Origin: Opimibacter sp041746735 | GTDB lineage: Bacteria; Bacteroidota; Bacteroidia; Chitinophagales; Saprospiraceae | DNA length: 64,000 nucleotides | Assembly: GCA_041746735.1 (NCBI GenBank) | Contig: JBGTGP010000020.1 | Location: 62,001-126,000, forward strand | Direction of reading: 5' to 3' | Shown here: in pieces, positions 36,749-45,970 of the stretch | Position numbering within the stretch: position 1 is the stretch's first letter | Layout: the number at the start of each line of letters is the position of its first letter | Made by a program: the position numbers and the translations under genes | The notes under the pieces: model-generated | What the model was told of the DNA's origin: nothing | The model's database searches: none | Seen by the model: only the letters and a program-made list of their open reading frames with translations

Positions 36749-39273
36749 AGCCCCATCTTTTTCTTTACCGTTGCCGGGATGCTTCCTTCTATGATTTCTT
36801 TGACTTCCTCCAGCGTGAGCATAGCTGCCGTTTCAGGCGTCATACGTTCTCCCTCAACTTTTGGAATATTGATGGCCTTCTTTCCTTTCCGGATAAAAGG
36901 TCCCCAGCGTCCGTTCTCAATCGAAATTTTCTCCTTTTCCCATTGTTGAATAAACCGGTTGGCCTCCTTTTCGAGTTTGGCCTCCAGCAATTCGAAGATC
37001 TGGGATTCGGTGATCGTATCCGGATCAAACTTTCTGGGGATGTTGACAAAAGTACCTTCCCATTTGACAAAAGGACCAAATCGGCCTTTCCCTTTTGTGA
37101 CAGGTTTGCCCTTATACATAGCGACTGGACGGTCTTCAAAGATCTTGGCATCGATGATCTCATGAGCGCGCTCTTCCGAAAGGGTCAGCGGATCTTCTCC
37201 TTTGGGCAGGGAGATAAATTGGTCTCCGTGTTTGACATAGGGACCGAATCGGCCCGTACCGATCAGAACGTCTTTGTCCTGATAGGATGCCAGTGTGCGT
37301 GGAAGTTTAAATAGCTCCATGGCTTCTTCCAGCGTGATGGTTTCGATGGACTGACCGGGGTTAAGATTGGCAAATCTGGGTTTTTCGTCTTCGCCCATTT
37401 CTTCCCGATCACCGATCTGGACGACGGGCCCGAAGCGAGTCATTTGGGTCAGGATCGTCAGACCCGTTTCCGGTTCAGTTCCCAGATTCCGGCGACCTTT
37501 GACACGCCCGGCCGTATCCAGGGTCTCCTCGACAGTTTGGTGAAACGGACCATAAAACTCTTCGATCATTTTATTCCAGACCAACTGGCCATCCGCGATG
37601 ATATCAAACTGCTTTTCTATATCCGCGGTAAAGTTGTAGTCCATGATCTTCGGAAAATTTTCATTCAGAAAATCCGTGACCAGCAGGCCCATATCGGTTG
37701 GGACGAGTCGATTGGTAATCGCTCCGGTGATTTCGGTTCTTGTTTCTTCCCGGATGGTTTTGCCCGTCAAGGTGATGACGGCGTAGTTTCGTTCGGATCC
37801 GGGTCTGTTTTCCCGTATGACGTAGCCGCGGTCTTCTTCCATGATCTTGGTGATCGTCGGCGCATAGGTCGACGGACGACCAATGCCGAGTTCCTCTAGT
37901 TTTTTGACCAACCCGGCTTCTGTATACCGTGCTGGTGGTTTGGTATAGCGCTCTGTGCCGGTCATCTCTTTCAGATCCAGTGCCTGACCTTGTTTCAATG
38001 GCGGGAGGATAGCCGTTCCTTCTTCTTCGGGTTCATCATCCAGTTGTTCGATATAGAGTTTTAGAAAACCATCGAACTTGATGACCTCTCCTTTTGCCTG
38101 AAGAAACTCACCCGGATGTGAGGATACTGCAATGTTGACCTGCGTTCGCTCCAGTTTGGCGTCGGACATTTGCGAGGCTACGGCGCGTTTCCAGATCAGG
38201 TCATAGAGACGTTCCATATCGCGATCGCCATCCGGGATGGATGGATTTTCTGGATAGGAGGGGCGGATAGCTTCGTGCGCTTCCTGGGCATTGGCGGATT
38301 TGGAGGCGTATTGACGAGGCTGGGCGTATTTATCTCCAAACTCTTTATGGATCTGAGCCAGGATACTTTGTTGGGCGGTTTCGCTCAGACTCACACTATC
38401 GGTACGCATGTAGCTGATGTAACCGGATTCGTAGAGTTTTTGAGCGGCCGTCATGGTCCGCTTGACATTGAAGCCCAGTTTACGGCTGGCTTCCTGCTGC
38501 AGCGTAGAAGTGGTGAAGGGTGGTGCGGGTTTGCGGGTAGCCGGCTTGACCTCGATACTGTCTACGTTGAAGTCGGCATTAGTACAGGCTTCGATCCATT
38601 TTTTTGCCTGGGGTTGACTGCTGATTTTTTCTGTGAGCTCGGCTTTGAGGTCATAGAGTTTTCCGCTGTCATCTTTGACCTTGAAGATGGCCTGTATTTT
38701 AAAAAAAGCTTCCGGGACAAAGGTGTTGATCTCCCGTTCTTTTTCAGCGACCAGTTTTACGGCAACAGATTGTACGCGTCCGGCCGATAGTTTGCCTTTG
38801 ATTTTGCGCCAGAGTGTTTCAGAGAGCTCGAAGCCTACGAGGCGGTCCAAAACACGCCGGGCCTGCTGGGCATTGACGAGATTGAGGTCCAACGTACGGG
38901 GTTCCTTGATGGCTTTCTGAATGGCGGGTTTGGTGATTTCACGAAAGACAATACGCTTGGTTTTTTCGGGATCCAGATCCAACACTTCACAGAGGTGCCA
39001 GGAGATAGCTTCTCCTTCCCGGTCCTCGTCCGTCGCGAGCCAGATCTCATCTACACCTTTTGCCGCATCCTTCAGGTCCTTGACCGTTTTCTTTTTCTCC
39101 GGGGAGATGATGTAGCGGGGTCGAAACCCATTGGCGATATCGATCGCGTTGTTTCCCTTTTCCAGATCCCGGATGTGTCCGAAGCTGGATTTGACCTTAA
39201 AGTCTTTGCCAAGAAATTTTTCGATAGTCTTGGCTTTGGCCGGGGACTCAACGATCAGCAGGTTTTTTGCCAT
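36745..39273 (-). CDS. topA: DNA topoisomerase I
   Basis: 842 aa type IA topoisomerase that relaxes negative supercoils. Visible: the TOPRIM LLIVESPAKAKTIEKFL, the acidic site LATDEDREGEAISWHL and the active-site tyrosine in YISYMRTDSVSLS. Instead of zinc fingers, the C-terminus carries three repeats of the type GRFGPYVKHGDQFISLP, GRFGPFVKWEGTFVNIP and GRWGPFIRKGKKAINIP, as in other Bacteroidota. The start at 39273 (MAKNLLIVESP) fits. Confidence 0.96.
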   Translation of the reverse strand: MAKNLLIVESPAKAKTIEKFLGKDFKVKSSFGHIRDLEKGNNAIDIANGFRPRYIISPEKKKTVKDLKDAAKGVDEIWLATDEDREGEAISWHLCEVLDLDPEKTKRIVFREITKPAIQKAIKEPRTLDLNLVNAQQARRVLDRLVGFELSETLWRKIKGKLSAGRVQSVAVKLVAEKEREINTFVPEAFFKIQAIFKVKDDSGKLYDLKAELTEKISSQPQAKKWIEACTNADFNVDSIEVKPATRKPAPPFTTSTLQQEASRKLGFNVKRTMTAAQKLYESGYISYMRTDSVSLSETAQQSILAQIHKEFGDKYAQPRQYASKSANAQEAHEAIRPSYPENPSIPDGDRDMERLYDLIWKRAVASQMSDAKLERTQVNIAVSSHPGEFLQAKGEVIKFDGFLKLYIEQLDDEPEEEGTAILPPLKQGQALDLKEMTGTERYTKPPARYTEAGLVKKLEELGIGRPSTYAPTITKIMEEDRGYVIRENRPGSERNYAVITLTGKTIREETRTEITGAITNRLVPTDMGLLVTDFLNENFPKIMDYNFTADIEKQFDIIADGQLVWNKMIEEFYGPFHQTVEETLDTAGRVKGRRNLGTEPETGLTILTQMTRFGPVVQIGDREEMGEDEKPRFANLNPGQSIETITLEEAMELFKLPRTLASYQDKDVLIGTGRFGPYVKHGDQFISLPKGEDPLTLSEERAHEIIDAKIFEDRPVAMYKGKPVTKGKGRFGPFVKWEGTFVNIPRKFDPDTITESQIFELLEAKLEKEANRFIQQWEKEKISIENGRWGPFIRKGKKAINIPKVEGERMTPETAAMLTLEEVKEIIEGSIPATVKKKMGL

Positions 39274-39402
39274 AGAAAAAAATTAGGTGAAGCAGACCCC
39301 TCACAGGATTAAGGGCGCAAAAGTATAAAGAATTGCGGTTTTGGCACAAAGATAGGGCGAATGGATATCCAACAACCCGGCAGTGAGTCAGTGACCCTCC
39401 GA

Positions 39403-39665
39403 GTTCGGCCCCTAAATCCCCTTAAAGGGGAATACTTCTAACAAGCCGAATGGGGTTTGGGTTTGCATTACTTCTATTCAATTGAGCCCTTACATTTAAT
39501 AAAGATCATAAGCGTAGAAGCTACAGTCCCCTAAAGGGGACTTCTAACAAGCCGAATGGGGTTTGGGGTTGGATTACTTCTATTCAATTGAGCCCTTACA
39601 TTTAATAAAGATCATAAGCGTAGGATCTACAGTCCCCTTTAGGGGATATAGGGGCAGACCAAGCA
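39403..39665. repeat. 106-bp tandem duplication with TCCCCTTAAAGGGGA-type palindromes
   Basis: Two nearly identical units lie head to tail (39435-39540 and 39541-39646, period 106 bp), each containing AACAAGCCGAATGGGG, TTCAATTGAGCCCTTACA and AAGATCATAAGCG. Palindromic CCCC/GGGG elements (CCCCTTAAAGGGG, CCCCTAAAGGGG, CCCCTTTAGGGG) stand at the left end, the junction and the right end. No reading frame covers the region. The 441-bp gap between topA and the next gene contains nothing else I can support. Confidence 0.85.
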
Positions 39666-39680
39666 GGAGCGTTATCTGCT

Positions 39681-39704
39681 GTTGTTGGAGTTTGCTCCAA
39701 CAAC
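39681..39704. repeat. Perfect 10-bp hairpin, REP-like
   Basis: GTTGTTGGAG (39681-39690) pairs perfectly with CTCCAACAAC (39695-39704) around a TTTG loop, 10 bp past the stop of the gene at 39715. It could end that transcript, but no T-run follows on the minus strand. Related hairpins occur at about 62284 and 62367. Confidence 0.6.
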
Positions 39705-39714
39705 CAGGCAGGAT

Positions 39715-40734
39715 TTAATCAAACAAATTATCATACTCGCTTTTCCCGCTGTTGGGCCGCAGTTGGGCCTCACGACGGGGAGCATTGATATCCAATTTTT
39801 CTTCTTTATGGCCACCCAGCAACAACAGGGTGCTTTTCTTTTCCCATTCTTCCAGCATCTGCAGTCCCTGCTCCTCAAAGACACCGTTTTGCAAATCCAC
39901 AGAATCCATAAAACTGGTCGACATCTCCATAAAACGCTCCATCTCACCTACCTTCATGGCCACATCATCGGCGATCACCTCCAGCGCCTGATCAAACATC
40001 GCACGCTTATCGGCATTGCCGGAGATGATGCTCATGGCGGACTTCATCGCGCTGTGACTGGCGCGAATGGCTTTGCGCTCTTCCTCTTTCAACTTGACCT
40101 GATCCTTTGTATCCTCAAGCAGGATCTCACTGTTTTGATACATCTTCGTCAGCACCCGGTAGAGGATATTCATTTTGGTTTCCAGCACCGCGTACTTTTC
40201 ATTGGATTCTTTCAGACGGGCGGCTTTACGACTCGACAAGAGCATCTGTTTTTCGATCCCCTGTTCACGCGCTTTCTGGGCGAGTTTCATGTTATAGTCG
40301 ATCTCCTTTGCGTTTTCCTCCTGAATGGTCTTGAGCTTTCGGATCTGGCCGCGTAAGGCTCCGATTTGTTCACCCATCTTTTTGAGATTGTCCTGCAGAT
40401 CTTCGATATAGTTTTTAAGAATCCCGATCGGATCGATGGTGATAAAAATACCCGTGATCTTGCGCATCACGCTTTTGTACATATAGCTGATGAGCGTCCG
40501 CATTTTAGGATCCAGCACCATGTAGATGATGGCGCCCAAAACCAGCAATGTCACGACCAAGCCCAACAAGGAAGACGCAAACGCCACGATCTGTGGCAGA
40601 TATGTCACCAGCACATAGCCAAGTCCGGCGAGCACGGCCAGCATGAAAAATAATCCGGTTCGTCCTTCAGGTCGCCCCCAAAAGGTTTTGGGTTTGGAAA
40701 GATTACCGCTGAAATCTTGTACAGGAGTCGTCAT
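39715..40734 (-). CDS. Membrane-anchored coiled-coil protein, PspA-like helical region, unknown function
   Basis: 339 aa. A proline-rich N-terminus is followed by two hydrophobic segments (FFMLAVLAGLGYVLVTYL and IVAFASSLLGLVVTLLVLGAIIYM), then a long charged helical region (about 110-300): KNYIEDLQDNLKKMGEQIGA, RGQIRKLKTIQEENAKEID and LKEEERKAIRASHSAMKSAM. The helical hairpin and its beginning (ITIDPIGILKNYIEDLQDNL) recall PspA/IM30, but the membrane anchor is not part of that family. It follows a coiled-coil gene 10 bp upstream in the same operon, and the two products probably interact. I cannot name a family. Confidence 0.72.
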   Translation of the reverse strand: MTTPVQDFSGNLSKPKTFWGRPEGRTGLFFMLAVLAGLGYVLVTYLPQIVAFASSLLGLVVTLLVLGAIIYMVLDPKMRTLISYMYKSVMRKITGIFITIDPIGILKNYIEDLQDNLKKMGEQIGALRGQIRKLKTIQEENAKEIDYNMKLAQKAREQGIEKQMLLSSRKAARLKESNEKYAVLETKMNILYRVLTKMYQNSEILLEDTKDQVKLKEEERKAIRASHSAMKSAMSIISGNADKRAMFDQALEVIADDVAMKVGEMERFMEMSTSFMDSVDLQNGVFEEQGLQMLEEWEKKSTLLLLGGHKEEKLDINAPRREAQLRPNSGKSEYDNLFD

Positions 40735-40744
40735 GATTTGTGTT

Positions 40745-41290
40745 TTACAGGTTTTGTTGTATCGCCGTCATGTCCCGCTCGATCGCGGCAACAAATTGCT
40801 GATACGTAGATTCAAATTTCAATTTCGTCTGCTCAATAGAGGATTTGGCCTCCGCGACTTCTTCATCCGATCTGGACATCCGGCCCTGGTACTCCAGGAT
40901 CTCTTTCTCCAGTTTCGCGATCTGACGCTTATGCTCCTCGATCTGCTGGTGCAGTTTATGAAGTTCATTTTTCTTGGAATCAATACGCTGCTGCACCTGG
41001 TGATTCAGCGCCTGATCAAACTGCCCCTTCTCATTTCCCAATACCGTCAGATAATGACGGGCGGACTGAAGCAGCGTATCTTTCGTTACCCCCATAGTGG
41101 AGGCCGTGGCAAAAGCTGACTTCAACGCTGTATTGGCATCCAGACGGAGACTGGCCAACTGTTCGATCGACTGTCTGAATTTAAGGTAGTCAAAACCGGG
41201 CTGAGTCTGCTTGATCAGCGCCGCCTCCAGAAAGTCCACGCTTTTCTGATCTGCCTCTTCACCAAGGCCCAATAATTGTGAAATCTTCAT
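40745..41290 (-). CDS. Soluble coiled-coil protein, partner of the downstream gene
   Basis: 181 aa with no signal or membrane helix. The first half is a globular helical region (MKISQLLGLGEEADQK, FDYLKFRQSIEQLASLRLD, KSAFATASTMGVTKDTLLQSA) and the second half is a continuous coiled coil (about 95-165, HKLHQQIEEHKRQIAKLEKE). The gene directly downstream encodes the membrane coiled-coil protein. No known family is recognised. The pairing suggests a two-component structural or membrane-maintenance module. Confidence 0.68.
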   Translation of the reverse strand: MKISQLLGLGEEADQKSVDFLEAALIKQTQPGFDYLKFRQSIEQLASLRLDANTALKSAFATASTMGVTKDTLLQSARHYLTVLGNEKGQFDQALNHQVQQRIDSKKNELHKLHQQIEEHKRQIAKLEKEILEYQGRMSRSDEEVAEAKSSIEQTKLKFESTYQQFVAAIERDMTAIQQNL

Positions 41291-41406
41291 GTGTACAGTA
41301 AAAAAGTAACGTCAAATATAGAGTAACGCCCGTATTAGTGGCAAAATAACTGAAAAGTGGGCTGCGATGTTGCAAACTTCGCATAGAGGAGTCCACACCC
41401 ACACCA

Positions 41407-41522
41407 ACTCACCACGGTTGCTGAGCTGTAGCACGAGGATGTGTCAAGCTGGTCGAATCACCCCACTCACCACGGTTGCTGAGCTGTAGCACGAGGATGT
41501 GTCAAGCGGGTCGAAGCACCCC
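41407..41522. repeat. 58-bp tandem repeat, two units, dispersed family
   Basis: Two units of 58 bp start at 41407 and 41465, each with ACGGTTGCTGAGCTGTAGCA, CGAGGATGTGTCAAGC and GGTCGAA, differing by a few bases. The same sequence occurs once more at 59338-59400, and shorter reverse-complement versions at 57791-57817 and 61911-61937. The right unit ends next to the gpsA stop. The remaining gap (41291-41406) shows nothing else. Confidence 0.85.
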
Positions 41523-41524
41523 AC

Positions 41525-42583
41525 TCACAGATGTATAGAGACATCCTTGGAGTACGGATAGCGCATCAGGAAGTCGAGTGCTACCTCAAAGGGGAGATTT
41601 TCGTAGACGATCTTGTACAATGTCTCGATGATGGGAAGTCGGACTTTTTCGGTTTTGGCCAGATTATAGGCAATCTTGAGAGTACGGATTCCTTCAGCAA
41701 GCTCCTCCGTGGACGCCATCACATCCGCAAGACGACGGCCCTGACCCAGTTGGAAACCAAAAGAAAAGTTGCGACTGCTGGTACTGGTCGAGGTGGCGAT
41801 GAGATCACCGATACCCGCGGTCCCGAGAAAAGCTGATTTGTCCGCCCCCAGCAAACCACCGAAATAGGTGATCTCATGAAGCCCCCGTGTGATAAACAAT
41901 CCCTGAACATTTTGTCCCAGCCCTTTGCCCTGTAGATACCCTGATCCCAGGGCAATGATATTCTTAAAAGCACCAGCAAGCTCAGCTCCAAGAATATCTG
42001 ACGAGCCAAACACAAATATTTTTTTACTGGACAACATTTCAATCCCGATATGGATGACCTCATCATACTCACTGGCGATCACCGTTGCGGTAGGCTGACC
42101 TTCCAGGATCTCTTTACTCAGATTGGGCCCGGATAGACAACCTACCCGCAGGACATTGCTTTCCTGCATGATGACATTGGACATGGTACACACGGCCTCA
42201 CGGTCCAAGCGTCCTTTAAAGGTCATGATGTCCGCGATCCCGGACGTATCAAGGCCTTTTGTCCCGTGAATCAGGATATGCCGCGGGCTCAGCAATGGTC
42301 CGAGACTTCGCATCATGCCCCTGAATTCACTCGACGGCACCACCGGAAATATCACCTCACACATCTCCGCCACTTGTGCATAAGAAGAAACCACCTTGAT
42401 CCGGGGCGCAATAGCAATACCCAGCCATTTTCGGGAAGTGTTGATTTGGTCCGCCACCTTCGGATCACGGGCCATGAGGAGTACATCATTGTTGACCGCC
42501 AGCAACTGCGCGACCGTCAGGCCGAAACTGCCTGCGCCAACGACCCCAACAGGGACGGATTGCGTGGATGAATTGCTCGCCAT
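41525..42583 (-). CDS. gpsA: Glycerol-3-phosphate dehydrogenase [NAD(P)+]
   Basis: 352 aa. It reduces dihydroxyacetone phosphate to sn-glycerol-3-phosphate for phospholipid synthesis. Visible: the N-terminal VGVVGAGSFGLTVAQLL, the substrate Lys in LIHGTKGLD, CLSGPNLSKEILEGQPTA and the active-site AELAGAFKNIIALGSG, with GIGDLIATSTSTSSRNFSFG. I start at the ATG at 42583 (MASNSSTQSVPVGVVG); 17 upstream in-frame residues look unrelated. It lies 55 bp downstream of yidC on the same strand. Confidence 0.95.
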   Translation of the reverse strand: MASNSSTQSVPVGVVGAGSFGLTVAQLLAVNNDVLLMARDPKVADQINTSRKWLGIAIAPRIKVVSSYAQVAEMCEVIFPVVPSSEFRGMMRSLGPLLSPRHILIHGTKGLDTSGIADIMTFKGRLDREAVCTMSNVIMQESNVLRVGCLSGPNLSKEILEGQPTATVIASEYDEVIHIGIEMLSSKKIFVFGSSDILGAELAGAFKNIIALGSGYLQGKGLGQNVQGLFITRGLHEITYFGGLLGADKSAFLGTAGIGDLIATSTSTSSRNFSFGFQLGQGRRLADVMASTEELAEGIRTLKIAYNLAKTEKVRLPIIETLYKIVYENLPFEVALDFLMRYPYSKDVSIHL

Positions 42584-42638
42584 GATATATGCAGGGGCTA
42601 CTGTCATACCGCACGAGCGGCAAGGGCCCTTCACAGTT

Positions 42639-44510
42639 TTATTTTCTCCTCTTTGGTGCCGGGCCTGTTTCGCGGTTCTTCTTGGCTTCAGCCAATCGCT
42701 GCTGCTCTTTCATCGCTTGCTCCAGGCGCGCCTGAAAGCCCCCTTCTTTCTTCGGCTTTTCTTTGTTTCGATTCAACTGCGCCATGATTTTACTTTCATC
42801 AAAAAGCCATCTCTTGGCACCGACCGTCTGCATGATGTTGAGGAGGTTGGAATAGAGCAGATATAAGGTCAGGCCTGATGCATAACTGTTGAAAAACACC
42901 AGAAACATCACCGGCATAAAATACTGCATATACTTGAGCGCCGGATTCATGTTGCCCATATCCATATTCTGCATATTGTAATAGGTATAGGCGACCGTAC
43001 TCAGAGCCCAGAGCAAGGTCAGTAAGCTGACATGCGCGCCGAAAAACGGTATTTCAATCGGCAGATAAAAAAAGACATCATAGGACGACAAGTCGGTCGC
43101 CCATAAAAAGGATGCCTGCCGAAATTCGATCGATGCCGGAAAAAACCGGTACAAGGCAAACCACACCGGCATCTGCAGCAAGACCGGAAAGCAGCCACCG
43201 AGTGGATTGACCCCATACTCCCGGTAGACTTTCATAGTCTCCATCTGCTGCTTCTGCATATCATCCTTATGCTTTTCCCGCAGACCCGCCAGTGAAGGCT
43301 TGAGCGCAGACATCTTGGCCTGACTTTGCAGCATTTTATAGGATAAGGGAAATAGCGCAAGTTTGACCAGCAAGGTCAGCAGCAGAATCACCAGCCCTTT
43401 ACTTCCGATAAATCCGATCAGGAAATTGAAGATCGGACGGATGATCCACCGGTTGATCGAGCCAAAAATGCTCTGTCCGAAGGGTATGATGTCCTCCAGA
43501 TCCACACTATAGGATCTCAGGTTTTCAAAATCATTCGGACCGATATACATCGTCATGGATGTTGCGCCACCATCCCGTTTGAGCGGAAGTCCTACGATAG
43601 CCGAAGTCGTCTTGAGGCGGTCATCCTGATCTTCCAGCATCCGGGTTTCGAAGAGACCCCCGTCAAAGGACTCGTCTGCAATGAGAGAACTGTTGAAAAA
43701 CTGATTGCTGTGAGAGAGCCACTTGATCGGTTGTGTGGTCAGATTTTCCTGATCATTGCTGCGACAATTGCAGTAATCGACGGACTCAGCATTTTCCTTG
43801 AAGTAAATGGTCGAATAGGTGCGTTCAAAACTACTATTCCGCTCCAGTTTGTCAAGATGATTGACCCAGGTGAGTTTGGCGGTATTGGTGGTAGGATTGA
43901 TCAGGCCTTGTGCATTGGCGAGTTGGACCTGATATTTGATCTCGTAGGGTTTGTCGGTCAGGTGATAGGACTGGATGATTTTCTCGCCTGCAGCACCGGT
44001 GGCGGTAAAGGTGACTTTCTGCCCCTCTATTTGCGGTTCGAACAGCAGGTCTGCGGTATGCAAATCGCCCCGTTGTGTAGGAATCGAAATATCCCAGATA
44101 TTGCCTGGGTCTTTTTGAAGGTGGAGAGACAATTTGTACTCCTTCTTGTTTTCGTCGATCAGGGCTTTCTTATAGTGTTTCAACTCCACACCGGAGATTT
44201 TCGCCCCGCGGGTATCAAAATCGACGATAAAATGTTCGTTTTCCAGCCGGATAGTCCGGGACTGGCCGCTGGCTGCGGTGGCGAAGCTCCCAAAACGGGC
44301 TGACAGTCCTGCCGAATCTACCGGTTGAGCGGCTTCTTCACTTTGGATTTTGGCGGCAGTCACCGAGTCTTTGACGATCTCCAGTCGGTTGAGGCTGTCC
44401 TGCCGCTGTTTCATAACCTCCATTTGTTCTTTGGAGGGAGAGTTGACAAACGTCCAGACCAGGAGGAGACCGAAGATGAGGACGAAGCCTATGATATGAT
44501 TGCGCTCCAT
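42639..44510 (-). CDS. yidC: Membrane protein insertase YidC
   Basis: 623 aa Oxa1/YidC-type insertase for inner-membrane proteins. It begins with a transmembrane helix (MERNHIIGFVLIFGLLLVW), continues with a large periplasmic beta-sandwich (about 35-340), and then the conserved five-helix core: GLVILLLTLLVKLALFPLSY, KMSALKPSLAGLREKHKDD, GGCFPVLLQMPVWFALYRFF, NPALKYMQYFMPVMFLVFFN. The basic tail (KNRETGPAPKRRK) may bind ribosomes. The start at 44510 is preferred over 44543 because it puts the first helix at the N-terminus. Confidence 0.96.
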   Translation of the reverse strand: MERNHIIGFVLIFGLLLVWTFVNSPSKEQMEVMKQRQDSLNRLEIVKDSVTAAKIQSEEAAQPVDSAGLSARFGSFATAASGQSRTIRLENEHFIVDFDTRGAKISGVELKHYKKALIDENKKEYKLSLHLQKDPGNIWDISIPTQRGDLHTADLLFEPQIEGQKVTFTATGAAGEKIIQSYHLTDKPYEIKYQVQLANAQGLINPTTNTAKLTWVNHLDKLERNSSFERTYSTIYFKENAESVDYCNCRSNDQENLTTQPIKWLSHSNQFFNSSLIADESFDGGLFETRMLEDQDDRLKTTSAIVGLPLKRDGGATSMTMYIGPNDFENLRSYSVDLEDIIPFGQSIFGSINRWIIRPIFNFLIGFIGSKGLVILLLTLLVKLALFPLSYKMLQSQAKMSALKPSLAGLREKHKDDMQKQQMETMKVYREYGVNPLGGCFPVLLQMPVWFALYRFFPASIEFRQASFLWATDLSSYDVFFYLPIEIPFFGAHVSLLTLLWALSTVAYTYYNMQNMDMGNMNPALKYMQYFMPVMFLVFFNSYASGLTLYLLYSNLLNIMQTVGAKRWLFDESKIMAQLNRNKEKPKKEGGFQARLEQAMKEQQRLAEAKKNRETGPAPKRRK

Positions 44511-44605
44511 GTGATGCTTTACCTGAATAAAAATAAACCGCAAAGGTAGACCGTATTCCTAAAGCGCCAAATTCCGGATGGCGGAGCGGCCCTGTTCAGG
44601 GCTTT

Positions 44606-45403
44606 TCAATGATCCTCGCCCACCAGTACCAGCACGGGTACCTCGGTATGAAATTTGTCAGCCGGCGTCCGGGTAGGACCTAATGTTTTTTCCAGAAAAC
44701 CCCTTTTCCGGCGGATCACGCACAGCATATCTGCGTGATGCTGCGTCAGATATTCGTAGATGCTTTCATTAAAATTGTCATTGCCGTACCGCGTGATATC
44801 GTGAATGACCTGAAGGATGCTGATGCTTTTGTCGGTGGGCGGATCTGGTTGTTCGCCAAGATGAAGGAGTTGGATGAGTGGATCAAACAACCGCAGCAGA
44901 TCCCGTACGGGCTGCAGCGTTTCTTCGGAGCTGACAAAGGTATTCTTGGCAGCAAAGACGATCCGTTGAATGCCTCTGAATTTAAACCTCGGTGGTATCA
45001 GCAGCACTGGTATATCCGTGGTCTTGACCATCGCCCCAGCCGTCGACCCGAGAAAGGTTTCGACATTTTCATTCGCTCCCTGGCATCCCATCACGACCAG
45101 ATCGGCTTTCGTTGTTTCTACTTGTCGGCGGATGCAATCGATGGCATCGCCCTTGATGATTGCTGAGTTCACCTGCAGTTTTGGATGTTTGGTTCGGATG
45201 CGCTCCAGGCGTTTACGGATCCATTTTTCAGGATCTTTTTCGTGATATCCTTTTTTGGTGGTATAGATGATGGCCTTGTGGAGCAGGCTGTATGCATGCA
45301 CGATGGTGATCGCAGCTTCGGCCTTGACCGCCAGATGCACGGCATACCGTAGTGCTTCCTTAGAGTTTTTCGACAGATCGACAGGGACGATGAGATGCTT
45401 CAT
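44606..45403 (-). CDS. Universal stress protein, tandem UspA domains
   Basis: 265 aa. The N-terminal domain begins HLIVPVDLSKNSKEALRYAVHL and has the ATP-binding loop VMGCQGANENVETFLGSTAG. The C-terminal half is a second, less conserved domain (RIVFAAKNTFVSSEETLQPV ... LCVIRRKRGFLEKTLGPTRT). Such proteins bind nucleotide and appear under starvation or redox stress. The start at 45403 (MKHLIVPVDL) is chosen over 45424 to match the first strand. Confidence 0.88.
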   Translation of the reverse strand: MKHLIVPVDLSKNSKEALRYAVHLAVKAEAAITIVHAYSLLHKAIIYTTKKGYHEKDPEKWIRKRLERIRTKHPKLQVNSAIIKGDAIDCIRRQVETTKADLVVMGCQGANENVETFLGSTAGAMVKTTDIPVLLIPPRFKFRGIQRIVFAAKNTFVSSEETLQPVRDLLRLFDPLIQLLHLGEQPDPPTDKSISILQVIHDITRYGNDNFNESIYEYLTQHHADMLCVIRRKRGFLEKTLGPTRTPADKFHTEVPVLVLVGEDH

Positions 45404-45446
45404 GGCAGGTTGGACGGGCAGCAAAGCTACAGAAGTTATTGTTGGG

Positions 45447-45515
45447 TTGAGAAGATGAGAGGTTGAGAGGTTGAGAGGTTGAGGAGTTTAGTGTTTAGGA
45501 GTTTAGTGTGTAGTG
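45447..45515. repeat. GAGAGGTTGA microsatellite-like repeat
   Basis: Short units GAGGTTGA and GGAGTTTAGTG(T) repeat with small variations. The same units appear as the reverse complement (TCAACCTC, AACTCCT) at 62406-62500, at the other end of the window. No protein or RNA gene overlaps. Confidence 0.75.
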
Positions 45516-45634
45516 TTGACTATGCTTTGATGATGAAGTAGCCGGCAGATATGAGCTAATGGATACGGCTGGTGTTCCGGGTACGAGATCTTGGGCGACC
45601 CATTCAGGGTCGGAGGTGGGGGGTATGCCTCAGA

Positions 45635-45724
45635 CCCCGGGTTGCAACCCGGGGTTATAGATGGGTAAGCCCTTCAGGCTTATGTGAGATCAGTGGTGAA
45701 TGTGTAGGGGCGGGTCGCGACCCG
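45635..45724. repeat. Cluster of perfect palindromes (REP-like)
   Basis: CCCCGGGTTGCAACCCGGGG (45635-45654) is a perfect 20-bp palindrome. AAGCC/GGCTT (45667-45681, loop CTTCA) and CGGGTCGCGACCCG (45711-45724) follow closely. Such clusters resemble REP or nucleoid-binding elements. The gap from 45404 to 45970 otherwise contains only repeats. Confidence 0.7.
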
Positions 45725-45882
45725 ACCGTACAAAATCACCACGACTCGGCCGTACGGATGATCCCCTCGATATCACCCTGGGTTTTGACATACAAACCCA
45801 ATAGGATTTTGTGGGCAATGATGGTGAGGGTGCATGGTCGGGTCGACGTATCTACACCTTTACCGTTTATCCTTCACCGTTT

Positions 45883-45970
45883 ACCCCACTTGTGCGCAGT
45901 ACGCGCAAGCCCCCACTTTACCTTTTACCCTTTACCTTTTACCCCACTTGTGCGCAGTACGCGCAAGCCC
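45883..45970. repeat. 30-bp direct repeat next to the glgC stop
   Basis: The same 30 bases (beginning ACCCCACTTGTGCGCAG and ending ACGCGCAAGCCC) occur at 45883-45912 and 45941-45970, 58 bp apart. CTTG/CAAG arms within each copy give a partial hairpin, and pyrimidine-rich TTTACC units lie between. The second copy touches the glgC stop codon. Confidence 0.8.

Noticed and set aside
38170..38790. Plus-strand frame of about 206 codons inside topA
   Set aside because: Antisense to the conserved topoisomerase sequence, without a domain of its own.
41407..41522. CRISPR array
   Set aside because: Two adjacent units without unique spacers and no cas gene in the window.
45630..45690. tRNA gene
   Set aside because: Palindromic stems are present but there is no cloverleaf with a T-loop and anticodon arm.
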